Both the position numbers and the translations under genes were made by a program. A DNA stretch of 64,000 nucleotides from Candidatus Parcubacteria bacterium (lineage in GTDB: Bacteria > Patescibacteria > ABY1 > BM507 > UBA12075): contig PKTK01000013.1 of NCBI GenBank assembly GCA_002869165.1, forward strand, positions 1 through 64,000. The letters run 5' to 3'. Of the stretch, positions 27,653 through 37,523 are shown in pieces. How positions within the stretch are numbered: position 1 is the first letter of the stretch; the number at the start of each line of letters is the position of its first letter. A model generated the notes under the pieces. It worked only from the letters and a program-made list of their open reading frames with translations, was not told the origin of the DNA and ran no database searches.

Positions 27653-28468
27653 TTAAAAAAAATAGGACGCTAAAAATCTACTTACCTCCTCAAAATACTC
27701 TTCCTCACTCAAAAACATTCCCTCATTATGCCCGCCTTTTAGTTCAAAAAAAGTCTTTGGTTCTTCTGCCATTTCAAATAATCTTTCTGCATTTTCAAAA
27801 TCTATCATCTCATCTTCTCTGCTATGAATAATCAAAACTGGTGAATTTACTTTTCCAATTTTCTCATCACTTTTCATCTTATACTTTGCAAAAAAATCAG
27901 GTACATAATGATAATATTTTCTTTTCATATTTAAAATTGATGAATAGCTAGACTCTACTATCAATGCTTTGTTATCAACCTTAGTGGCCAGATCAATTGC
28001 CATTGCTCCACCAAGCGACCTTCCCCAAATTATTATATCACTAGGATCTATTTTTTTCTCCTCTACTAAATATTCCCAAGCTACTTTTGCATCCAAATAC
28101 AAATTCTCTTCCTTTTTTATCTTGCCCTCACTTTTTCCATAACCTCTATAATCAATCATCAAGGTATTTAAACCAAGTCGTTCATTGAATAAAAATTGCC
28201 AGACTCTTCCGGAGATATTTCCACCATTACCATGAAAAAAGACAACATAATCCGAACTAGAACTTACAACATAATCCAAACCATGAATCACAACGTCATC
28301 TTCTGTGTTTAGATAAACATCTAAGGCGCCCAATCTATTAATACGCTCATCATAATCCTTAGAAACAAGAAAAATAATCTGCTCCTGCATCAAATAAAGA
28401 GTCGCGTAAAAAGCCAAAGTAATTATGACAGCAATAATTGAAAATCTAATAAGTAAATATTTAAACAT
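27653..28468 (-). CDS. Alpha/beta hydrolase, membrane-anchored
   Basis: An N-terminal membrane helix (about residues 3-25), then an alpha/beta hydrolase fold: oxyanion region VVFFHGNGGNISGR, nucleophile elbow WGRSLGGAMA (GxSxG), catalytic Asp in HSREDEMI and His in LKGGHNEGMF. This is the layout of the BEM46-like/DUF-type serine hydrolases. The start is set at MFKYLL (28468), as further upstream codons look non-coding. It lies next to a truncated duplicate of its own C-terminus. Confidence 0.85.
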   Translation of the reverse strand: MFKYLLIRFSIIAVIITLAFYATLYLMQEQIIFLVSKDYDERINRLGALDVYLNTEDDVVIHGLDYVVSSSSDYVVFFHGNGGNISGRVWQFLFNERLGLNTLMIDYRGYGKSEGKIKKEENLYLDAKVAWEYLVEEKKIDPSDIIIWGRSLGGAMAIDLATKVDNKALIVESSYSSILNMKRKYYHYVPDFFAKYKMKSDEKIGKVNSPVLIIHSREDEMIDFENAERLFEMAEEPKTFFELKGGHNEGMFLSEEEYFEEVSRFLASYFF

Positions 28469-28578
28469 ACAAAATTTAATATTATTTATTTGTCTGTTTT
28501 TTTCCAAATAGAAAATCATATTTACAAAAACATGAACTACAAAAACATCAAATATCAAGCCAAAAACGGCCCAATCAC

Positions 28579-29835
28579 CTAGTCGTCTTTTTTATTTCCT
28601 GTAAACAATTTTCTATTTCCACTTATCTCTATATCACTAGAAACTGCGTCTTCATATGTTTTAAGGCGCTTTTCTATATAATCTCTTGTGTCTTCTTTAG
28701 TATCAAGCTGTGGCTCCAGGTCAATTCCTTTCTTTCTATAAAATCGTAATAGTTTAATAGCGTGTGCCCAAGCGTCTCGCTCTTCTTTTTCATAACATTT
28801 AACAATATCAATCACTTTTTCAGATCTAATAATTGCATTTTGTCCATTTTCCAATTTTACAAGAACTTCTCCATCACTTAAGTCAATATCTTCTCTCGAA
28901 GTATACTTAATATCATCAGTCTTTACTTCAAAAAAATTCTCTAATGCTTGATCCATATCATCTTTTAATCTATCACTTGAAATTCTTGTTTCTAAAAATA
29001 ACCTCAATTTAAATATCATGTCATCAAACTCGCCTCTGCCATACTTACTTCTATGTTTCGTGTGCCAAGCGTGTGCAATTTCATGTAACAAAGACAACAT
29101 GCCTCCCTTTTTACTTAAATCACCGTATTTTACACAAACTCTATCAGAATTTCCTGCCTTAGTGTTATAAGCAGCGAAACTTACGTTAGAATTTTTTGTA
29201 CCAGCATAATCTTTCAAATTCATTTTTTTACTTTCAACATTTTCATCATCTTTATCTTCAAAAAAATGTTTTCCAAAGATTAAAAAATGACTATTATCCG
29301 GCAAAAGCATATTCATATCTAATTCTTCACCAGTCTTACTATTTACAAAAAATAAATCTGAATGCAAAACGCTATAGTTACCATAAATACGATTATCTAA
29401 TTTTTCTATGATATAATTATTAGAACCTTCTTGCCTAGTTTTAATTGTTTTTAATTGTATTTTTTCATTTTTAAATTTACCTTCACGAAGTTTATCTTTT
29501 TTGGTTAATTTTTTTATTCTTCCTAATTGATCCAATCTTTCAAGTACATATAATGGATAAATATTTTTTTATTTAAACTCTTTTATTCTGTCAAGTCTTT
29601 TTAGTTTCTCTCCTTTGTTAAGTTTATAGGCATGATCAATGTCAGGTTGATATATTGCTTTTTTAGATAACTGATCCATCAAAAAAGAACCTTGTTTCCC
29701 AAGAGAAACAGACTCATCTATCTTTTTCTCGATTTCCTCCATTTTAATATCACTACCCAATATACCATCCAAAGCTTCGTTTATCTTTTTATTTACAGAT
29801 GATATTTTAGGCATTGAAAAATTCTCAAAATTCAT
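28579..29835 (-). CDS. Putative HExxH metallopeptidase, interrupted by one in-frame TAA
   Basis: Two open parts in one frame: 29835-29572 (88 codons, helical: NKKINEALDGILGSDIKMEEIEKKIDE) and, after TAA 29569-29571, a 329-codon remainder with no good ATG (YVLERLDQLGRIKKLTKKDKL...). The second part has LLHEIAHAWHTKHRSKYG, a zincin HExxH. The frame is unbroken around the TAA and no Met exists near the second part's start, so it was probably one 419-codon gene (e.g. GAA to TAA). Substrate unknown. The stop of the upstream polymerase/ligase gene is 1 bp away. Confidence 0.7.
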
Positions 29836-29836
29836 A

Positions 29837-31357
29837 TTATTTATTTTTGTTTTTTAATTTCAAATCCAAAGCTCCAAGCGTGGCTACCATCATCCAAAAA
29901 AGAACAGCTAGATCGTTTTTGAAAAATGGTACATCTACTATTCCATGAATTATTACGGTTAAAATTGCCCCTAGGGCACCGATTATCAAAAATCTATTTG
30001 CTAAATCTTCTACTCTATTAAGTAATGAAAAAGAGATGTAGATTGCCCGGAAAATTATCCAAATAAATAAAATCATACCAAATACTCCAAGCTCTACCCA
30101 AAAATTTAAAAACACATTATGCGGATAGAGAAATATTTCCAGAGCCTGCCAATGTTTCTTTTGATATTCTGGATCAACCTGGATCAAGTGTTCAAAATCA
30201 GGATCATCATTCTTGATATAAATTCCTTCTTTGTGATACGGAGCTATCTTTTCCTGATATTCTGATAGCCCTGCTCCCCAGAGCCAGTTGCCATCCCGGA
30301 GATATACAGCCGTTTCTTCCCACTGGGCTTTTCTGATTTGCCCGGAAAAATCATTCAAGCTAATACGAGTCATAGTGAAATCTCTAAAAGGAGAAGAAAA
30401 AAGAAGGATTAAGAGAAGTAAGGCTATTCCAATTCCGACCAAACGAAAATTTCCCCAAGACTTAAATGACTCAAAAAGAAGTAAAGCCAAAAACATGCCA
30501 GCCATCACAGCAATCAAAGCACCTTCAGATCTAGCAAAATAAATTGATACAAGTGACAATACTGCGGTCAATTTAACAAAAGAAAAATATGTCTTTTCTG
30601 TACCTGACATTCGTTTGAACCATTCAAGACTCCAGGGATTCCATTTGGCGCAGTCTACTCGGTCACAATTTTCCTTGGACTTATGCCTCTGAAACATCAA
30701 AGCACCTAATTGTAACATTATAATAGGGGCCAAGAATAAACCAAGTGCGTTGGGATAAGCGAAAAAACTAGTCACTCGCCTGGTTTCAGCTAAAGCCCAA
30801 ACTTCATTAGAAATAAAATTTACTGTCAGTTTCTGATATATTGCAAACAAAGAAACAAAGAAAGCCGACACCGAAAAAGCTAGCACTATCTTTAGATACC
30901 AATGATCAAGATTTTTATTTTTAAAAATCTTATCTTTTTCAGCAAATAAAATATTAAAAAACATTATATACACTAAAGCACTTTCAAAAAAATACGCTTT
31001 CCAAATGCCAAGAGCACTATTGCTTAATCCGGCTGTAAAAACTGCTACAAAAGAAATAACCACCACTAAAACTATTTCAATATCAAAAGGATAGCGACTG
31101 ATCTCGTTTTTAGACTTTTTTAATCCAAGTATCTTATTCTTAATACTAGAAAATATCTTTTTATAATCTTAGCTAACCCAGACAAAAAAACAAATAAAAA
31201 TCATCCCTTCAAGCACAGTCAAGGGAATATTAAAAATATCAAAACGTAGTAAATACAAAGGCAATGAAGCGAGTAAAACCAAAAAGCCCGCCTGGATATT
31301 TCTAGAACAAAGCAGTAAATAAATGGTTAAAATAATAGCTATTAAATATATTGACAT
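29837..31357 (-). CDS. O-antigen ligase/polymerase-like membrane protein (Wzy/WaaL type), interrupted by one in-frame TAA
   Basis: The codons before and after TAA 31169-31171 are in the same frame. The first 62 residues form two membrane helices (LPLYLLRFDIFNIPLTVLEG is typical of the family start). The rest has about nine more helices, a large periplasmic loop with the ligase-like WLWGAGLSEYQEKI...PHNVFLNFWVELG block (PH-N motif), and a last helix near FWMMVATLGALDLK. Joined length is about 506 codons. It would polymerise or ligate surface polysaccharide, fitting the flippase and glycosyltransferase further right. Confidence 0.82.
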
Positions 31358-31385
31358 AAAATTAAAACACTAATTAAGGCGCTTT

Positions 31386-31532
31386 TTAAATTGCAGTTAT
31401 TTGTTCAGCTAAATCATCGTAATATTTTTCGATTTTTTTAACTTCATTAATAAAATACATGGTTAAAACAAAAAACACAAACAAACAAAAAATAAGTATC
31501 CATCTAGTAACATTTTCTGAAGCGTAAATCAT
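31386..31532 (-). CDS. 48-aa membrane peptide
   Basis: MIYASENVTRWILIFCLFVF continues as one membrane helix and ends with a charged tail (KKIEKYYDDLAEQITAI). No Shine-Dalgarno. Its start abuts the MITE-like repeat at 31537-31610. It lies upstream of the polymerase/ligase gene. Support is only the open frame and hydrophobic pattern. Confidence 0.35.
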   Translation of the reverse strand: MIYASENVTRWILIFCLFVFFVLTMYFINEVKKIEKYYDDLAEQITAI

Positions 31533-31536
31533 GCCA

Positions 31537-31610
31537 TTGTCATTCCTGCGGAGGCAGGAATCTTGTTTTGTTTAGAAGTCATAAGATTCCTGCCTCCGCA
31601 GGAATGACAA
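31537..31610. mobile_element. GTCATTCC-family MITE-like inverted repeat
   Basis: Perfect 28-bp terminal inverted repeats (31537-31564 and 31583-31610, TTGTCATTCCTGCGGAGG... type) around an 18-bp centre. Other family members: 35608-35801, 47295-47429, 54523-54751, 60164-60236, and partial copies near 6037, 44781, 45909, 52498, 59530 and 59640. Confidence 0.75.
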
Positions 31611-31618
31611 AAAAGAAA

Positions 31619-32539
31619 CTACGTCACCAACATATAAAGTCCAGTGCAGACTAGACTCGCGCCAATCACTTTCTGAATCATCACTCCCCCGCCCATTTCT
31701 TCTCGAAGTATCTTAGGATACTTGCGAGACAAAAATAATACAATCAAAAACAAAAACACATACTGCGCGCCTTGAATAGAATTAATTAATGCAACTGGCC
31801 CCATCGAGATTGCCCAATTAAGCATAATGAAAGCTAAGGCTGCAAATAATCTAACTGTCAAAAAGAAGCTCATATTTTTGGGAGACTTTTGATTCTTTTG
31901 ATGCTTGAAAATCATCCTCCTCCAATCAGGAAAAAAGAGAATCGCCAATGTCCCCAGAAAAGTTCCTAGCCTAGACCAAACAAACGCGCCGATAAATGGC
32001 TGACTCATATAAATTGATTTTATCAAAACGTAATACGCAGCAAACAAAAGAGCAGAAGCTGTAGAATTAAAAATCAAACGACGAGTTGGCCGATACTCGG
32101 CGTGTATTCCACCAAAATAATTACCAAACACATTCTTAAATTTATTAGTCACTTCTTTCCAGGCATAAAACTTGGTATGTTTGACTGACATCAAGACTCC
32201 ACCATATATCAAAATCAAAAAGGCTAAAAATTGCTGTCTACTCAAGCTCTCCCCTAAAAAAACAAAGGACAACATAAAAGAAAAAATCGGCACCAAGGCT
32301 CCTACTATCGGCACCACCCGAGTTGCCTCAGACTGATGAAGTGCCTTGTACCAAAAAACCAAAGTAACCAAAAACAAAAACCCAGCAAACAAATCAAGCG
32401 CCAGTTCTTGAACATTGGGTATCCAAAAATCAAACGGCAGAATAACAAAATTAAAAATACTCCAAACCCCCACATAAAAAGCATAAATCACCGATGAGTG
32501 GATCTTCTTGGACAACAAAAATTTGTCAGCCACATACAC
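31619..32539 (-). CDS. EamA/DMT-family transporter, 5' end altered by an inserted element
   Basis: Drug/metabolite exporter fold with about nine helices in this frame: two EamA halves with the internal break HAEYRPTRRLIFNSTASA. The coding pattern continues upstream of the GTG at 32539 (KYIWLVIAISSYFINAGVY) right up to the terminal repeat at 32590 with no ATG, so the first helix seems to have lost its natural start when the element at 32590-33075 inserted. It may now start at GTG 32539 with a truncated first helix. Substrate unknown. Confidence 0.82.
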   Translation of the reverse strand: MYVADKFLLSKKIHSSVIYAFYVGVWSIFNFVILPFDFWIPNVQELALDLFAGFLFLVTLVFWYKALHQSEATRVVPIVGALVPIFSFMLSFVFLGESLSRQQFLAFLILIYGGVLMSVKHTKFYAWKEVTNKFKNVFGNYFGGIHAEYRPTRRLIFNSTASALLFAAYYVLIKSIYMSQPFIGAFVWSRLGTFLGTLAILFFPDWRRMIFKHQKNQKSPKNMSFFLTVRLFAALAFIMLNWAISMGPVALINSIQGAQYVFLFLIVLFLSRKYPKILREEMGGGVMIQKVIGASLVCTGLYMLVT

Positions 32540-32589
32540 ACCTGCATTGATGAAATAAGATGAAATTGCTATAACTAACCAAATATATT

Positions 32590-33075
32590 TAGGCTACGAA
32601 AATACAGATCGATACAAATTTACGAATCGTAATTTTCTATATTTAAAACTCTTTTATACTTAACTTCTTTATTTGTGTAATTAGCCAATATTGCTAACTT
32701 TAAATTTGTTACTTTCAAATATTCTAATACCTGCTTAAAATTCTGTCTAGAAAAATAATCTCCACTCTTTATTTCTAAAACCATCTTATCTTCAATAACA
32801 AAATCTAAATATCTTTTCACTAATTTATTATTTTTATATTTTACCAAGTAAGGTGCTTGAGGGACAAAAGCGATTGAATTTCTTCCTAGCTCTTCTTCAA
32901 TTGCCTTTTGATATGTAACCTCTCTATAACCATATCCTAAATTATTATATACCTCAAACAACACACCCAAAACTTCATAGCTCAATTCCGGATAAATTAC
33001 TTTTCTGTGAACTTCCCTCCTCATATAATTTAAAATTATTCGTAAATTTGTATCGATTTGTATTTTCGTAGCCTA
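32590..33075. mobile_element. GGCTACG-family MITE-like element carrying a GxxExxY gene
   Basis: 38-bp terminal inverted repeats with one mismatch (32590-32627 and 33038-33075, TAGGCTACGAAAATACA...), flanked by TA/TA. The gene fills the whole interior and its last three codons plus stop lie in the left repeat. The GH1 gene's TAG stop uses the right edge. A TA target duplication is typical of IS630/Tc1-mariner-type elements, but no transposase is present. Confidence 0.75.
32620..33024 (-). CDS. GxxExxY family protein (PD-(D/E)XK nuclease superfamily)
   Basis: 134 aa with the family-naming motif GYREVTY, then LDFVIEDKMVLEIKSG, which supplies the D...ExK nuclease-like core, and SRQNFKQVLEYLKVTNLKLAILANY. 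Close relatives are widespread and often multi-copy in genomes; activity is unproven. It is the sole cargo of the MITE-like element and contributes its C-terminal codons from the terminal repeat. Start MRREVH (33024). Confidence 0.88.
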   Translation of the reverse strand: MRREVHRKVIYPELSYEVLGVLFEVYNNLGYGYREVTYQKAIEEELGRNSIAFVPQAPYLVKYKNNKLVKRYLDFVIEDKMVLEIKSGDYFSRQNFKQVLEYLKVTNLKLAILANYTNKEVKYKRVLNIENYDS

Positions 33076-35319
33076 CTTAATCTCCAACCTGTTCCCCTCA
33101 CATATCCTCCGATAAACATCAGCGCTCGGCCTTTCTGTTCTTTTGAAAGTTTTACGATCCACATGATATAAACCAAATTGCGGATCCCAACCGTAGGCCC
33201 ACTCGAAATTATCAAGTAGCGACCAGTGGCAATAACCCCGGACATCAATTCCTTCTTCAATTGCTTTATGAATATAATATAAATGATCAATTATAAAACT
33301 GGCTCGATATTTATCACTCGCATCAGCTAGGCCATTTTCCATAACAATTATCGGCTTTTTAAAGCCTTTTAAATATCTCAATACCTCTAATATTCCCTCA
33401 GGATAAATCTCCCAACCTTTATCGTTCACTTTGGCATTCTTATTTTTCCTAAAAGGAGGATACCAAACCATGCGATCATGAAAATAATAATCAAGGCCTA
33501 TGTAGTCTAGATATTTTTTTGTCCGCGCCAAAAATCGATGATTCCAATAATAATGCATTCCCTTGGCAAGTAACTGTTCAAACGGATTCCAACTGTGGGC
33601 TGGTTCAAAGTAATTTACAATTTGAGTAATAGACACTTTGGCACTTGGAAAATGCTTATGAATTTTTTTATAAGCTTTTTTGTGAGCACGAACTAAATTG
33701 CGAAAAACTTTTTCCGCTTTAAATAAATTCATAGTAGCTGGTGGCATATAAGCTCGCAAATATCCGCCAAAAACATGCATTAGAGGTTCATTCAAAGTGA
33801 TCCAATAGTCAACTTCCCCACCAAGTTCTCTGATGACCACATCAACATATTCAGCATAATAATCAGCTACTTTTTTGTTGGACCACCCGCCTTCCCCTAC
33901 TAACCACAACGGATTGGTCCAATGCCAAAGAGTTACAATAGTTTGTAAACCATTGCGCTTTGCTTCTTTTAAAACCTCTCGGTAATGATTAAGCGCATTG
34001 ACATTCCAGGTTTCTTTTTCTGGCTGAATTCGAGCCCACTCAAGTCCTATTCTAATAGAATTATTATGAAGCCCCTTGGCTAAAACGATATCTTCTTTGT
34101 ATCGATTATAGTGATCAACTGCTTGTCCACAAATAAAATCTTCCTTTTCATATCCATGTTTATCAAGCCAAGCTAGTCTTTTTTCAGATATCTCCCATTC
34201 TGACCAATCATTCTTGATGCCTCCTTCTACCTGATAGGCTGAAGTTGAAGTTCCCCAAAGAAAATTTTCTGGAAACTCATAAGTTCCAGCTGGCACGCTT
34301 GGCTGGTCACCACTTGCAAAAACAGGCGTGCTTTCATTTTCTTCCTGAGGTGTCTCTGCTTCTACAATCTTGTCTTCGCTAGACAAATCAACTACAGGTT
34401 CATTTTTCTTTATTTTGAGTTCAAGTTTAGTTACTTATGCTATTTTTTTATCCGTATTTAACTCAGGCTTAGCTAATTCGGCAACCGGTGTAGCAGATTC
34501 TAGTTCCCCGGACTTTTGTTCTCCTAGATCAGAAGTAAGTGATTTATCCATCGTATCGGAATCACTTTGAGCTGGTTGCTTAGAAGTTTTAAACGCATGA
34601 GCTTCTTGTAAATTTTTTATTGCTTTTTCCTCAGCGCTTGTTACTTCTTTGTTTATTTCTTCGATTTTTTCCTCATTTGAATCAGACAAAGACTCGTCTA
34701 CTTGACTTACTGGTGAATCTTCCGAATTATCTTCTGTAACTTCTTCGCTTGCCTTTTGAACTGGTGCTGTCTCTTCTGTTTTTTCTTCTACTTCACTTAC
34801 AGGCTCTTCTGATTTCTCCTCTATTTCACCAACATATTCTAACACTGTTTTCTTCTTCTTAAGTATACTTTCCTCCTCTTTTATATCTGCTTCAAGCTCC
34901 TCTACATCTGGTTCGGGTTTTGTTATTTCTACTGGCTTGGCATTTTCTGCTCCACCCATAATATCACCACCATCTAACATGTTAATTGTATCTTCCTTAG
35001 GTACTTCTTCATTAATATCCAACATGGAAACTGGTTCATTGCTTGGCGGTGGAGTCGGAGTGCTTGGCAAAATTTCTTCTGCATCATCTTCTAATTCAGG
35101 CTGCTTCATAGGCTCTTCATTGTTTCCTGCCATAACATCATCTTGATCCAAATTAGCTTCCGCTGACTTCCTAGGACTAGAATCATCCATGCCCATTATC
35201 ATATCAGCCACTTTATTCACTGATCCAATTCTATCTAGATCAACCTCCTTTTCTTCTTCGTTATTCTCAATATTTTCCTCTTTGTTTCCCTCTTTGTTTT
35301 TTGTATCATCTTTAGCCAT
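33073..35319 (-). CDS. GH1 beta-glycosidase with long acidic N-terminal region, interrupted by one in-frame TAA
   Basis: The 293-residue first part (35319-34438) is Glu/Asp/Ser/Pro-rich, low complexity and without membrane segments. TAA 34435-34437 follows, and in the same frame VTKLELKIKKNEPVVDL leads into a complete GH1 barrel: FPENFLWGTSTSAYQVEGG, acid/base TLNEP, nucleophile VMENG, and C-terminal WSLLDNFEWAYGWDPQFGL. The second part alone would have to start at TTG 34386. Probably one gene of 749 codons with an acidic tether. Its TAG stop lies at the edge of the element at 32590-33075. Confidence 0.8.
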
Positions 35320-35981
35320 AAATATTTAACAAAACTAAATAATATACATAAATTATAACATTTATTACCTCTTTCTAGCAATCCAATATTAATTTTGGAA
35401 ACTTACACCACAAAGTGCTCTCCTTTCTATTTAGACCTCGGAAATCTTTCGTTCATTATAAAAATTATTTTATTCCTTATCACTACCATACCTCTATTAA
35501 GAAAAACAAAGTCTCCCCTAATCCGCCAGTTGGCGGAAGGGGGGGAGGAGGAATGAAGCCATAAAAAACAAAATATCCATGACCACACACTCCCCTACTC
35601 ATACCTCTTTGTCATTCCCGGCGAGCGATAGCGAGGGAAGGGAATCCAGGGGAGATCCTTAATAATATCAATTCAAAATAAAAACAGCAAAAAAAAATAA
35701 TTATATTTATTTATTTGTTAATATTTGTAGCTTTGACTCCTAGATTCCCTTCCCCTGCGCTTATTCGCTCCGCTCATAAGGCTCCGGCCGGGAATGACAA
35801 AGAATGTTATTATGTCAACGAATTATGTAACATCTACCAGAATGACAAAATATGATTTATGCTATGTGTTATGTGATACGTGCTATGTGAATACAATTGA
35901 CAAAAGCAACAAAGCAAACTATACTAAAAAATCATAAAAAATAGATCATTTACAACAGAATATTCAAAAAGGAGAAAAAAA
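35320..35981. other. Intergenic region with repeats and no recognised gene
   Basis: Contains an inverted CCGCCAGTTGGCGG (35522-35535), the GTCATTCC-family element (35608-35801) and a TATGTG-type tract (35852-35892), then the 5' region of the next gene with its AAAAGGAG site. Confidence 0.6.
35608..35801. mobile_element. GTCATTCC-family MITE-like element
   Basis: TTTGTCATTCCCGG at the left end and CCGGGAATGACAAA at the right end, with inner inverted blocks GGGAAGGGAATCC/GATTCCCTTCCC. 194 bp, AT-rich centre, no gene. Confidence 0.7.
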
Positions 35982-36734
35982 ATGAAAAAAAATATTTTTC
36001 TTGAAATTTTTTGGGGCATAGTAGTTTGTCTCATCCTGCCCTTTTGCATTTACATGATACTAAGGTTCGGTGGAATAGCAAATATTCTACTAATAGCCTA
36101 TGACTTTTTTGCAAACTTTTTTTCCATTAACTTAGGGCCAAGTTATGTCCAGGCTTTTGCCTGTATTTTTACCGCGCTCTTTTTTAGCTGTTTAGCTTAT
36201 TTTCTAGGAAGTTTTTTTACTATAAAAACGGATATAAACACATATTTATCGGTTCTTTGTTTTGCTTTGTTACTTTTTGTAGTCGCAGATGAATCAAGAG
36301 GTGTTTACTATGACAAGGAATCAAAAAAACCTGTCACCCACTACATCAAAACCACTCAAGGATATGAATTCTCAGATGCCCCCGATATCAACAAGACATT
36401 TCAGATAAAATACAAAGGACTAAACCCACAAGTTATCTCTGATATTGAGTACTTCAACAAAAACAATGAGCACAAAGAAAAAAAAGAAGAAGAACTCTAC
36501 ACTGATGCCACAGGAAAAACAATTCACTGTTGGTACTACGAAGATGAAGAAAAAGTTAAAATCTTTCCTTACCCAGGATTTCTACCAAAAACAAAAGATC
36601 TCCTCTTGCCAGCCGACAATAAAAAATGCCAAGAGCTTCACAATAAAGAAATTGACATGATAGTAAAACAACTAGAAAAAAGCCGCTCAATGGGCAACAT
36701 CGCCTGGCCCAAAGAAATAGATCTCACAAACTAA
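35982..36734 (+). CDS. Hypothetical membrane protein, 250 aa, SD-bearing
   Basis: AAAAGGAG precedes ATG 35982. Three to four helices in the first 110 residues (FWGIVVCLILPFCIYMIL, FFANFF..., IFTALFFSCLAYFLG, YLSVLCFALLLFVV), then a polar, Lys/Glu/Tyr-rich domain of about 140 residues with no recognised motif. A terminator (ACCCATCA/TGATGGGT plus T-run, 36748-36780) follows. Single-gene unit, unknown function. Confidence 0.72.
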   Translation: MKKNIFLEIFWGIVVCLILPFCIYMILRFGGIANILLIAYDFFANFFSINLGPSYVQAFACIFTALFFSCLAYFLGSFFTIKTDINTYLSVLCFALLLFVVADESRGVYYDKESKKPVTHYIKTTQGYEFSDAPDINKTFQIKYKGLNPQVISDIEYFNKNNEHKEKKEEELYTDATGKTIHCWYYEDEEKVKIFPYPGFLPKTKDLLLPADNKKCQELHNKEIDMIVKQLEKSRSMGNIAWPKEIDLTN

Positions 36735-36781
36735 AAAACCACAAACCCATCACAAAAAAATGATGGGTTTTATTTTTCTTT

Positions 36782-36837
36782 TTTCAATGTATAGACATAT
36801 GTCTATACATTGAAATGGAATTGCTTTGTGTTATATT
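36782..36837 (+). promoter_or_regulatory. 34-bp perfect palindrome overlapping a promoter (operator)
   Basis: The palindrome 36782-36815 (TTTCAATGTATAGACAT and its exact complement) contains the -35 TTGAAA (36810-36815) of a promoter with 16-bp spacing and -10 TATATT (36832-36837). The ATG of the next gene (36844) is 6 nt after the -10, so the mRNA would be leaderless. A dimeric repressor site is likely. Confidence 0.65.
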
Positions 36838-36843
36838 AAACAC

Positions 36844-37377
36844 ATGAATATACTATACAAAATAACCATCATCCTGGGGGTATTATTTCTACTATACCAT
36901 GTGGTTCTCCATCGCCTAACAAAAGTACCCATCACTATCACTCCGAAAAAATACTACAAAAATCTTTTTGCCAATTTTGATTTCAAGGACAATCTTATAT
37001 TCTATGAACTAGGTTGTGGCTGGGGAGATTTTATGTTTGCAGTAAACAAACTTTCACGCCCGAAGAAAACAATCGGCTATGAACTCTCACTAATCCACGT
37101 CCTATTTATAAAAACAAAATCTTTTCTAACAAAATCAAACATAGAAGTCAAAAACAAAAACTTCTTACATACAGATCTAAGTGATGGCGATATTTTCTAT
37201 TTATTTCTAGTTAAACCAGTTGTAAAAAAAGCCTGGGAAAAAATAAAAAAAGAATGCCAGCCAGGAACCATAGTAATAACCCTAGCAGATAAAATTGATG
37301 GAGCAGAATACTTGAAAAAAATCCCCAGCAACCCAAAAAACCCAAAAACTAGTTATTTTTATATTTATAAGGTATAA
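36844..37377 (+). CDS. Membrane-anchored SAM-dependent methyltransferase-like protein
   Basis: N-terminal membrane helix (about residues 2-22), then a class I methyltransferase core: motif I FYELGCGWGDFMFAVNKLS, acidic residue IGYELS, motif IV-like LSDGDIFYLFLVKPV, and TIVITLADKIDGAEY. The 177-aa length is short but covers the SAM-binding half. Substrate unknown. The start ATG 36844 is leaderless behind a palindromic operator, so expression is probably regulated. Confidence 0.8.
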   Translation: MNILYKITIILGVLFLLYHVVLHRLTKVPITITPKKYYKNLFANFDFKDNLIFYELGCGWGDFMFAVNKLSRPKKTIGYELSLIHVLFIKTKSFLTKSNIEVKNKNFLHTDLSDGDIFYLFLVKPVVKKAWEKIKKECQPGTIVITLADKIDGAEYLKKIPSNPKNPKTSYFYIYKV

Positions 37378-37397
37378 ATAATTGAATTTAAAAACCC

Positions 37398-37435
37398 TAA
37401 GGCCAGGCCTCCAAATCTTTGGAGGCCTGGCCTTA
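37398..37435. repeat. GC-rich perfect hairpin between two plus-strand genes
   Basis: 18-bp perfect arms (37398-37415 and 37418-37435, TAAGGCCAGGCCTCCAAA type). The CCAGGCCTCC core resembles the palindrome inside queA. It could act as a terminator for the methyltransferase gene. Confidence 0.6.
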
Positions 37436-37523
37436 AAATTTCTATTTTACAAAAAAACAAAAAAATACTAAGATATATAACTTTAGAAAAAACTGAACTT
37501 TAACAATTTAAGGAGACTTGTCT

